From Chloromonas sp. AAM2 (Eukaryota; Chlorophyta; Chlorophyceae; Chlamydomonadales; Chlamydomonadaceae), in contig QAXH01005850.1 of NCBI GenBank assembly GCA_004335635.1, positions 1 to 27,356 of the forward strand: 27,356 nucleotides of DNA, read 5' to 3'. Positions 19,373 through 27,356 of the stretch are shown here, one piece after another. The notes below the pieces were generated by a model. The model saw only the letters and a program-made list of their open reading frames with translations. It was not told where the DNA came from and searched no databases. The translations under genes and the position numbers were made by a program. Each line of letters begins with the position of its first letter. Position 1 is the first letter of the stretch.

Positions 19373-19862
19373 GGTAACCATCTCCTTGTACCTCAGCATC
19401 CCAAGAAACACTCTTGACACCGGTACTTGCTTGGTCCCCTATCCCAGATTTCACCACTCGTTCTCGGCTGACTGATGGGATCTTGGCTGTTGTAACGCAA
19501 TGCTTCTCGTCCAGGGACATGATTCGTAATCACGATGCTTTGAAATCCCCCCACCATATCACAGCGCACAAGCCCCTGGTACGTCTGGCAAGCCCCTGGA
19601 ATCAGCGCGTGCTGCACAGAATATGGTATTTGTAACGCGTGATGCATTTGTTTGCAAGTAAATCTTCAAAACACTGCGTGACTGAGGCGATCATGGCCGC
19701 CACTACAAAGTATCATTGTGACTGATAAATCCTGTTTCTGGTGATTTCCGGACCCTTTAACTAATGTAACAGACGTCAATGCATGGTATGTTGTACTATA
19801 CGATACCTCTGTAATTATTGGTACATATTCTGTCATTCATTGTCATTCATTCTCCGTGACCT

Positions 19863-19888
19863 CAGCCTCTCTTGCGCAAGAGAGGCTG
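19863..19888. other. Perfect 26-bp palindrome (no loop)
   Basis: cagcctctcttgc is followed directly by its exact reverse complement gcaagagaggctg. The flanks extend the dyad imperfectly. It is intergenic and AT-rich sequence follows. It could form a cruciform or an RNA hairpin. It does not match the histone mRNA 3' hairpin. Confidence 0.8.
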
Positions 19889-19901
19889 GGGTAACCTCGA
19901 A

Positions 19902-19938
19902 AGTTTTGCATTAAAAAAAGAATAAACCATGCAAAACT
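19902..19938. other. 10-bp inverted repeat around an A-rich loop
   Basis: agttttgcat and atgcaaaact are perfect inverted copies flanking a 17-nt A-rich loop (taaaaaaagaataaacc). It begins 13 bp after the perfect palindrome. The two may be part of one small foldback element or a transcript 3' end. Confidence 0.6.
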
Positions 19939-20356
19939 ATTGTCTCAATTGAAAGAACCAGGCACTTGCGATTGACACAATTCGCCACAATCAACGCTGT
20001 GCTGCGGCGGCCACTGACGCTGACCTATTTTGCTGGCCTGGCTAGCCTCAGTGCCACCGTCTAGTGTCTCAGACACTCTGTTCTTAGATGGCAAGGCAGA
20101 GGGCAAGCTGAGGGAAGTAGGAGACGGCCATAGAGATTAACAGATCAAACATCACAGGAGTGGTAATTACATCATTGGCCTAGGAGTGGTAATTCTTCAT
20201 CAACAGCAGGTCGCACTGTGCCGGGCACCCCTTGCTTTGTAACTTCCTGTTGACCTGTATTGCTATCTACCATTCTACAGCAACACGGAACAGTGCAGCT
20301 GTCTCAGTAAACATGGCCAGGGTTCTCTGGCATCGCATCTGCCAATTGACTCAAGC

Positions 20357-20396
20357 CACCGGCATGCAGCGACAAAATGATTGGCCGGTCCCCACA
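20357..20396 (-). repeat. Dispersed repeat R1, copy 10 (remnant)
   Basis: Direction B on the plus strand, only about 40 bp: ccaccggcatgcagcgacaa then atgattggccggtcccca. It lies upstream of the zinc-knuckle gene, so its relation to a transcript is unknown. Confidence 0.6.
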
Positions 20397-20987
20397 TGTT
20401 TACTCGTAGCGTCTCGCCTGACTGGTACATCCACAAATAATGATCATAATTTACACGTAAGCGGAGGAAGAGAGAGAAGAAGCCAGTCGATGCGCACGCA
20501 CGCGAGTTGGATGATAAAGTGCGGGGCAACAACCGTCGAAATCTGGCTCGTCTCGCTCTGCTGGTTGTTCTGTTGTGTTATCCGCCACGATGTAGTGTAG
20601 TCCGAGCGACAATCTGAGAGCGTCATACTCCGACCGGCATACTCAAAGTCATGGAGCTCGGAGAGTATCATGGAGTGAAGGCCCTTGAGGACGGGTACAA
20701 GACAGAGCTCGCGTCCACATTCGCACTTCCTGCATGCCCGCCGGCCAAGTTTTCTGTACAGTTGAGGCAAGTACTCTGTCACGAGAATGCAATACAACTC
20801 TATGCTGTAGCATGATGGCCTTGAGTATGGTTGCTTTGGTGAAGCGCAACTAGCGCAAGGCACGCATGCAGTGAATGGCAGGCACTGTGGCGCATGGCCG
20901 GCATACGTGACCACGTTTGCGTCCCGGTGCCATGTGGCCTTGCTTAGTGATGACATGGTGCTTGCCCAGTTATGATACGGTAGATGA

Positions 20988-23900
20988 ATGATGGACCAAC
21001 TACCTCAGTGCCCTCTTTGCGCTGCTCGCAGATACAGCACACCTGTGGAAGCCGCGTGGGCAGCTGACTGCTTTTGGGACTGCATTCACAAGCTTGGAGA
21101 CCACAGGGTGCGCCCTCGCAACTGGCCCCTTCAGCATGGTGGCCACATGTCCCAGCCCCTTCAGGAGGCAGCGGCTGAGTTACACAGCTTCCGACCGGGC
21201 CACTCTCTGGAATCTGCTGTCTCTACGGTCAGTTCCAGCATGGTTGGGTGCGGTAGCACGGTGTAGCATGCATGTCCTTGCCTGCATGGAACAGGTATGT
21301 TTCCATGCTCAACAAACGACAGCTGTTTTCAGCCTTTTCCCACAATGTACTGTTGGTTATAACGCCTCATCAGGCAGTGCGCCGTATCAGGCCGACTCTC
21401 CTCTCCTGCCCATCTTGTCCAATCTGCCTTGACCACTCCGACCTTCTGCTCCGTTGCCCACCTCGCTGCACACAGTTGGAGATAATCCGCAATGTCATTC
21501 AGAAAAAGATGGACTTGAGGGTTGCCAAAGTGCAGGAGGCCGCTGCAGCAGTGGCAGGAGTTGCGCCAGGGCCAGCCAGTGCTGCTGCTGCCACGGAACG
21601 ACAGCCAAGCACATGTCTGGGCCAGGTTCTAACCCAGCAAGGATCTGGGCGGCCTCCAAAGCCCACCAGTGCCCGGCCCACTTGCCTCACTGGTGCAATG
21701 CCAACAGGGCCGTCCGATCCTCGTAGGTCTGTGCATGTCACAGGCGGCAGCACCACACGCCAGCCGGTCAAGGCAGCACAACCAGATGCAAAGCGTGCAG
21801 CATCAGGGGGTGCAGCAGGAACAGCAACACTAGCACCGGCAGCCCCAGATGCATCTGCTGGCGCTCAGGGTGCGCCCCTCACGAACAAGCCACCACCCTC
21901 CACACCCACCAAGGCAAGACCCTTGCCCACTGACAGCCCTACACCAGGCAGCGCTCAACAGCTTGTCAACAGCGCAGCGCTACGGTCAAACGAAGGTGCC
22001 GCGCATGCTAGCACCACAGCCAGCCCCAGGCCCTACCCTGGCAGTGGCGTTAAGGGGTTGTTTGCCGCGGTTGCAACCACCAAACGCCCACCAGGCAGCA
22101 TTCCTGGGGTTGCGTCAGGCGGGATCCAGAAGCCTGGGAACGTCGGCAGCCGTACCATCACTCCTGCCCTGGCCAAGAGCCTGCTCATACCCCGCAGCAC
22201 CAAGCCTGGGATTGACTCAAAAGCACAGGCGGCAGCTGCACAGCAGGCAGAGGCAACTGACAAGCGTCCAACTGTGACTGGTTCAGGAATCGTGGCAGAG
22301 ACAAGCACGGGTGGCTTCCAAAAGAGGACAGGCTCGACTATCAAGGTGTGGGTTGGGTCAGTGGGCCTGTGGCACAGTCATCAACAGCTTACAGCAGCGA
22401 CCGCGTAGCACTGTGTAAAGGGGACTCAGAGGGCTCATCTATCCTGCATCATCAATGTTGTCTTTGTTGCTCTGCTGTGGCGATTTCTGCCCAGCATACT
22501 CTTGTTTGAGCCCGCGACCTGGTATTGTTCTTTAGCTGCAATCTGCATATTGCCATTGCTTTGCCGGCAACGGTCATATGGTTTTGACTTGTCTTGATTC
22601 ATCGCACGCCGCGTTTGTTCCTCTGTCGTTGCAGCCGCACGGCCCACCCCAGGCAATACCTCCCAAGCCCGGTGAGACCCGAGCTCAAGCGGCTGCACCA
22701 GGAGGCCCAGTCTCTGCCTCCGGCATCCAGCAGCGCAGCGGAGCCGCTCCAGCTGCCACAGGCCAGCCCGCTGCAGCGGCTGCTGCTCCAGCACAGGCTG
22801 CAGCTGCTGCTGTCACAGCTGCGGTCCAGCCGGCAGCTGGTCCTTCTGCTGCTGTCGCTGCCAAACGGCCCGCCGCCGCTGCGACCGATACAACTCATGT
22901 AACGGAGCGCCCAGCACGTGCTGGTCCTAGCCCTGCCATCCCTGCTACAGCCCAAGCTAGCGCCTTACAGCAGACGACAGGTACCACGCCTGCTGCTGCG
23001 GCCAAACCACCCCTCAACAGCAGCAGGACTGCACAGACCGCCGCTCTGACTCAGCTGCAGTCTGCGCTACAAGTAGCCATGCAAGGAGGGCGCCCCTTGG
23101 CCGGAGTCACCATCCAGGCTGTGCGAGACAAACTAGCCACGACTGCCCCTGCACATGCCAGCCATCCTGACGCTACAAAACCCAGCATGGCTGGCCCAGC
23201 CGACCTTCCTGCTCCCACTGCTACCCTCCCTGCTGCAAATCCTGGCCAAGGCGAGCCTGCCCCTGCACCACTCACAATCAAGCTGTCAGCAGCCCGTCAT
23301 GCAGAAGAGCCTCCAAGCCCTGGCAGCGTCTTGGCGCAGGGACAGATCAGCACGCCTGCATCGTCATCAGAAGGAGCAGCTGACCAGCATCTACTATGTC
23401 CAGCCGCTACAACCAATGCGTCTGCACTGGTCAACCAATCGCATCCGCAGTCGGATACAGTACGGCCCGTTTTTCACGCTGCAGCTGTGCAGGCCGAGAC
23501 CGCTCTTTTGGAGCTGCACACGCGGCAGCAAACCTGTGCTGCTGCTGCTGCTTGCTCAGAATTTACACCTGCCACACACGAGCAGCGCCCCTTGGGCCTG
23601 TCTTCGAACCTGCACCGTACAGCGCCTGCACCATACAGCGCCTGGTTCCATGCTCACACACGTGATTCAAAAACGGAAAACGGGCTGGAATCAGCACAGG
23701 GTAGCCAGCACCTCAGTGCATCCGGAGCCATCGTGAAAGCAGGCGTCACACAGGCCGCACCAGCAGTACGACAAGAATCCATGTTTCCACACCGTTTCGT
23801 GCAACAAGTGGAGTCTCGGATGCACAAGGCGTTTGGCAAGAAGTGGCCGCCGTGGGGCTTGCAATCCTTGAAAACGGCCGCTGCCAATGACACGAATGTG

Positions 23901-25793
23901 AATACGGTGTGTGCTTGCTCCGGGGCTGAGTGTGGACCAGGGATCGATAGAAGGGAGCCTGCGAACCTCGTCCTTACACACAGCAGGCATGCACCCAGCA
24001 GGCATTCACAGAGCAGGCATTCACACAGCAGGCATTCACACAGCAGGCATTCACACAGCAGGCATTCACACAGCAGGCATTGAACATGAGCTTTTACTAG
24101 AAATGAGTTTGCAAACCTTGTTCTTGGGACCAGGCTGCAGTGCAAAATTATCATTCCCATCAGACCATGTGCTTCACAAGAAAGCACCATCAACAAGGCA
24201 ACATCGTCACTGAGCTTGACATGCTGTAGTTGTACTGAGCAGCCACTAGTTGACACGGGAATTGGAACAGGGGCACAGGAGGATCAGGTCTGTTTAGAAA
24301 CTCGTCCAATCATGTCTGCTCGTGACCTTGAACGTGAGGATCAGGTAAGGCCACGTGCTCCTAAGTAGATCCTATGTTTTGGGTCAACGTACCAGTCGTA
24401 TTTCGTTTGCGTCCTGCCGCAGTGCGTACTGTGTGCACCCCATTCGTTGCCCCGCCTTTGCTGCCTGTCACATTGCTTACTGGTTACAGATGCCACTTAC
24501 ACCCGCCTAGCCGGAACCGCATAGCACTGTGTGAATGGGCTTCAGAGAGCCCACCTGTCCTACATCCACCGGTGATAGGTCACACGCGAGCGTTACACTC
24601 ACACTGATGTTAAAGTTTGCTGATCCTCGGTGCGCCAAGGCTAGACTGGCGGTTGTCTTTGTTTGCCTAGCATGTACCTTGTGTCGTGAAAAAGCATTCC
24701 AGGCGTAAAACTGGCCCTCATGCGTGGTGCGTTGCTGCCCTCAGGCCCCTGTCTGCCCTTCACCCGAGCTCCTTGCGCTGCTCTACACGCCCCGGCCCCT
24801 CATTCACCTCCTGTGGAAGCAGCAGTGCTTTTGGAACAGGCAGTACCAGGCGGCCTTTGACGCCCTGAGCCGCAAAGGCACATGGAAGATGCGGGATAAG
24901 CCGCTGGAGCTGCAGCCTGCGGTGCTCTGCATGGTGCTGGTACAAAGGGACCAGGGCAGCACGTGCCATGTCGTCACTAAGCTGGTTGCAGGTGAGTGAG
25001 GCATGATGTGCATGAGGTGCCATTGGTGAAGAGGAAAAGCAGTGCGCATGTCCAGAGGTCAGCATGCTTGGCAGTGGCACGAGATCAGAATTGTTCCCTT
25101 TTTGCAAAGGCGTTCATTACCAGATCAGCTGACAGTGTTGACCAGCAATGCCTGCGCCAACCCTCAGCACATTGTCTGCACATGCCTGAGTTCAGAGCAC
25201 AGCGTGTTGCCAGAATTGGCCGCCCTGGTCTTTGTGCAGAGGAACCTGTTGACTGGTTGGGCCTTCATCAGCCGTTGCCGGAGCCGCTGGTCGAGCTGGA
25301 TGGACATGACCGCGTGCCACTCAGCTCACTGGACCCACGCGACCTCAGGGACATTCCCTTGGACGAGCTCCAAGGGGCAATCCTGGGTTTGCACTCCGCC
25401 TGCAATGGTCGGGTACCCCGTCCCTGGCTACCCGATACGTACTTGAATCGCAAGGACGTGCTCGGTCGTGCGCATGCTGTTCGCTCCTTCACCTGTGTCG
25501 CTCCCCTGGTCGACCAAGTGCTTCGTTTCAAACAGCAGCTGTTGCAAAAATTGCACGAGGCTGGGGGTGAGATTTATCAGTTGCGGAATCTGGGATGCCC
25601 TGAGCTTTATTCGGAGGTGTGTGAGCAGTTGCTGAAGCCTGTGGACGCTAAGTTGCCGGCTCAGGTGTGCCGGCTGCCGATGAGGCTAGCTGGGCTGGCG
25701 GAGGCCAGAGGTGACAGCCAGCCCAACCACCAGCAGCGGAACCAAAAGCGATACAAGCATCGACTTGAGGAGGTGCGTAGGCAGCAGCAGGAG

Positions 25794-25826
<33 letters not shown>

Positions 25827-26798
25827 AAGGCGCAGGAAGAGGAGGGAGCAGAAGAAAACGATCAGCAGCAGGAATGGCAACAAGACGACGAGCAGCAGGA
25901 AGAACATGGGCAGCAGGAGGTCGAGGAGGAAGTGGAAAGGGAGGACATAGAAGAACAGGAAGCAGAAGAGGAGGAAGCACAAGAACAGGGAGCAGAAGAA
26001 TGGAAAGCAGAAGAGCTGCAGCAGAAGATGCAGCAGCACGCAATTGAACACCACTCCCAGCAGGCATGGGGCCGGTCATTCGCACGAGGCCCGCAACACG
26101 CACAGCAGCAGGGCCGCAACAAGAACTCGTACAAGCAGAAAGCAGCGCAGGCTGTGCGTCAGCGGGTGATGGACGCGGCCCGGCGGCGGGGCAAAGGCCG
26201 GCCGCAAGCGGTGCACCCGCCCGCCAAACGCCGGCGCACAGGTGCCGGGGGTGGTGTCCCAGCGGGTCATGGTGAGAGTAAGAAGGAAAAGGCACGCCGT
26301 AACGCTCTCACTAAACCGACTGGCTACCTGGATCCTGTGACAGGAGAGCCCATTACCCTGCAGCATGCTCGTGTGCTGGTGCACATGGGCCACTGCTTGG
26401 ACTGCTTCCAGCCTGGACATGCACGGCAGGACTGCCCCGGCCCCAGCAAGGTCGACACCGTCGGCGTGCAAGACACAGGACCCTGGGCGGAGTCCCAGCC
26501 TCACCGTCTTGCAAACCACAACCTGCCAACTGACGAGGACATTCAACACTTTCTGAAGGAATCTGGGAGCGATATTGCGGCGGACGGAGGGCATGGTGGC
26601 CAGCCAGGTAGCCCGGCATACGCGCGCCTCAGCCCTCTGCAGCCAGACTGGCAAGGCACGCCACTATACGCGCCCTCCAGCCCGCCATATGCGCCCTCCA
26701 GCCCGCTATACCAACCCTCTACTTGTGGCAATCTCCCTTATGAGTACAGGATATCCGGGTACACCACCCTCGCTAGCTACCCGTACAGGCCCTTATAA
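20988..26798 (+). CDS. Ala/Pro- and Gln-rich CCHC zinc-knuckle protein, six-exon model
   Basis: Unrecognised protein, possibly nucleic-acid binding. Proposed exons: 20988-21227, 21476-22345, 22635-23929, 24101-24344, 24745-24991 and 25240-26798 (stop TAA). They total 4455 nt, all GT-AG and phase-consistent, giving ~1484 residues. Exons 2 and 3 are disordered Ala/Pro/Gln/Thr-rich sequence. Exon 5 is folded-looking (LLWKQQCFWNRQYQAAFDAL, KPLELQPAVLCMVLVQRD). Exon 6 starts with a conserved-looking segment (WLGLHQPLPEPLVELDG). It then has a Gln/Glu coiled-coil region with a ten-Gln run, a basic patch PPAKRRRTG that could be a nuclear signal, a zinc knuckle CLDCFQPGHARQDC (CX2CX4HX4C, 26394-26435) and terminal YAPSSPP/YAPSSPL heptads. 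The start ATG at 20988 is uncertain because a pyrimidine tract and cag at 21032 could instead be an acceptor. The exon 3/4 junction is the weakest. It could be two genes, or a domesticated retroelement gag. Confidence 0.5.
22384..22450 (-). repeat. Dispersed repeat R1, copy 11 (partial, intronic)
   Basis: Direction B on the plus strand: cagcttacagcagcgaccgc, gtagcactgtgtaaagggg, actcagagggctcatc, tatcctgcat. It lies in the 289-bp intron 22346-22634 of the zinc-knuckle gene, again direction B relative to transcription. Confidence 0.75.
23985..24080 (+). repeat. 15-bp tandem array, about six units, each with an acceptor-like end
   Basis: The unit caggcattcacacag repeats with small variation (caggcatgcacccag, caggcattcacagag, then exact units). 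In the frame of exon 3 it reads SRHSH SRHSH, ending at TGA 24081-24083. Every unit also ends in a pyrimidine/cag string that could act as a 3' splice site. In my gene model the array is intronic. Confidence 0.85.
24497..24575 (-). repeat. Dispersed repeat R1, copy 12 (intronic)
   Basis: Direction B on the plus strand: ttacacccgcctagccgga, accgcatagcactgtgtgaa, ttcagagagcccacctgtcc, tacatccaccggtgatag. It lies in the 400-bp intron 24345-24744 of the zinc-knuckle gene. The distal half of R1 is missing. Confidence 0.85.
25797..25826 (+). repeat. CAG/CAA run encoding ten glutamines
   Basis: Nine CAG codons plus one CAA in frame inside exon 6 of the zinc-knuckle gene, at the head of its Gln/Glu-rich region. 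Uninterrupted CAG makes it a likely length polymorphism. Confidence 0.9.
26667..26729 (+). other. RNA polymerase II CTD-like heptads at the protein C-terminus
   Basis: Two consecutive 7-residue units, YAPSSPP and YAPSSPL, are followed by a degenerate YQPSTCG. They are encoded by near-identical 21-bp DNA units at 26667 and 26688. Compare the CTD consensus YSPTSPS. Upstream phrases such as YARLSPLQP look like further decayed units. Translation is in the frame of exon 6. Confidence 0.7.
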
Positions 26799-27264
26799 CC
26801 TGCCACATCATCTTGCCACGACGACGACTGGGACGACTAGCAGTGTCACCCTGTACCAGAGCTCTTCTTGCTGCGCATCCGCTCAACATAGCTGCCTTGA
26901 CGTGCACGATGACTGCCCAGCACCGACCAACTCGTTTGGTGTGGCCTGGGGCAGACGGTATGCACCTCCTATCAGATGCTGGGCCGGCAGTGGCGTTTTA
27001 TTTAGCTGGCCGCAGCATTGCCTCCTTTTATTAACCACAGACTTTCAAATTGGTCAAGACCTATTATTCCATGCTCTACTCGTTGGTCTGGCATGTGCCT
27101 GGCATGACTGCATGACGCCCAGAGCGTACCTGGGACGTTTTGAGGCGCTGTGTGCCTGGGTGTAATCTCTCGACTGTCGCACTCCGTGCTGCATGGATGC
27201 GGTGTGAGTGGGTGTTGCGTGAAGGACCATGAGTTGACTGGACTGAACACGAGCTGTGGTGTTA
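26799..27264. other. 3' flank of the zinc-knuckle gene
   Basis: No gene is supported. A 196-codon plus-strand frame (26575-27165) overlaps the end of exon 6 in another phase and has no motif; I treat it as chance. TGTAA at 27161-27165 is the best polyadenylation candidate. Confidence 0.5.
27161..27165 (+). promoter_or_regulatory. Candidate TGTAA polyadenylation signal
   Basis: TGTAA 363 nt downstream of the TAA stop at 26796-26798. The motif matches the chlamydomonadalean signal. Position is plausible but untested. Confidence 0.35.
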
Positions 27265-27356
27265 CTTGTTGTTGCTCATGGCACCACTTGTTGCTGCTCA
27301 TGGCACCACTTGTTGCTGCTCATGGCACCACTTGTTGCTGCTCATGGCACCACTTG
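27265..27356. repeat. 22-bp minisatellite running off the window end
   Basis: The unit ttgttgctgctcatggcacc plus ac repeats about four times (the first unit is 3 bp shorter). It continues to the last base, so the array is longer than seen. Confidence 0.9.

Larger units (their letters stand above)
18480..20987. other. Intergenic region, no supported gene
   Basis: There is no exon chain. A 170-codon minus-strand frame (20444-20956) has a cysteine-rich patch, CRKCECGREL, but no other support. The region holds degenerate ~80-bp repeats (19089-19372), a perfect palindrome (19863-19888), a second inverted repeat (19902-19938) and an R1 remnant (20357-20396). The stretch around 19640-20000 is noticeably more AT-rich than its surroundings. 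Confidence 0.5.

Noticed and set aside
19863..19888. Histone mRNA 3' hairpin or bacterial terminator
   Set aside because: No loop, the sequence does not match the histone stem-loop, there is no adjacent histone gene, and this is eukaryotic context.
20444..20956. 170-codon minus-strand frame with a cysteine patch
   Set aside because: The Cys cluster is short, no second metal-binding half is present, and no splice partners were found.
21272..21475. RING-like cysteine pattern in the frame leading into exon 2 of the zinc-knuckle gene
   Set aside because: It lies within the pyrimidine-rich end of a clear intron (acceptor at 21475), and the spacing does not fit a RING finger.
22594..22902. Leu/Gln-rich alternative frame over the Ala/Pro-rich exon
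   Set aside because: It is a shadow of GCx/CAG-rich codons; the Ala/Pro frame is much longer and phases with its neighbours.
23985..24080. CRISPR-like regular repeats
   Set aside because: Units are 15 bp, directly abutting, with no unique spacers; this is a minisatellite in eukaryotic DNA.
25686..26054. Leucine-rich minus-strand frame resembling membrane protein
   Set aside because: It is the antisense of Gln/Glu codons (CAG, GAG, GAA), which always read as Leu/Phe/Ser.
26667..26729. RNA polymerase II largest subunit
   Set aside because: Only two good heptads, and no Rpb1 catalytic motifs anywhere in the gene.
25240..26798. Intact LTR retrotransposon (gag-like CCHC protein)
   Set aside because: No reverse transcriptase, integrase, protease, LTRs or primer-binding site are visible around it, and the exon phases with upstream introns. 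A domesticated gag remains possible.

Overview
This window looks like nuclear DNA of a green alga, probably chlorophycean or volvocalean (Haematococcus-like is a guess). The reasons are moderate GC content, very intron-rich genes with GT-AG junctions, TGTAA motifs downstream of stop codons, abundant micro- and minisatellites, Ala/Pro/Gln-rich protein segments, and a chloroplast-type ion-channel homologue with a transit-peptide-like N-terminus. I see no bacterial operon, rRNA, tRNA or CRISPR array. Most long open frames are chance. The real genes are chains of short exons, which I assembled by eye from splice sites, phase continuity and family motifs.

Layout. (1) 1-1875: no gene I can support, one copy of a dispersed repeat. 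(2) 1876-4474, plus strand: 3' part of an ABHD17-type alpha/beta hydrolase (six exons; N-terminal exon not found). (3) 4475-7001: convergent intergenic space with two repeat copies and a hairpin. (4) 18215 down to 7002, minus strand: a 21-exon gene for an 803-residue CASTOR/POLLUX-family channel, closest in layout to the plastid-envelope PEC1/PEC2 type. It has a transit-like N-terminus, three hydrophobic segments and two RCK-like modules. All phases are consistent and intron 14 is GC-AG. (5) 18216-20987: divergent intergenic region with one orphan candidate exon, degenerate ~80-bp repeats and a perfect 26-bp palindrome. (6) 20988-26798, plus strand: a tentative six-exon gene for a ~1,480-residue Ala/Pro-rich, then Gln/Glu-rich protein with a CCHC zinc knuckle and two RNA-polymerase-II-CTD-like heptads at its end. 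(7) 26799-27356: 3' flank with a TGTAA motif, then a 22-bp minisatellite running off the window.

The most notable non-genic signal is a ~135-bp dispersed repeat, here called R1, with twelve full or partial copies in 27 kb. All eight copies inside introns, spread over three genes on both strands, lie in the same orientation relative to transcription of the host gene. Other unusual structures are a tandem triplication of an exon-intron boundary, a foldback element beside an in-frame 27-bp repeat, a 15-bp array in which every unit ends in a splice-acceptor-like CAG, and a decayed coding-like fragment in the largest channel intron. The three genes have no evident shared pathway; this is ordinary eukaryotic gene order with heavy repeat content.
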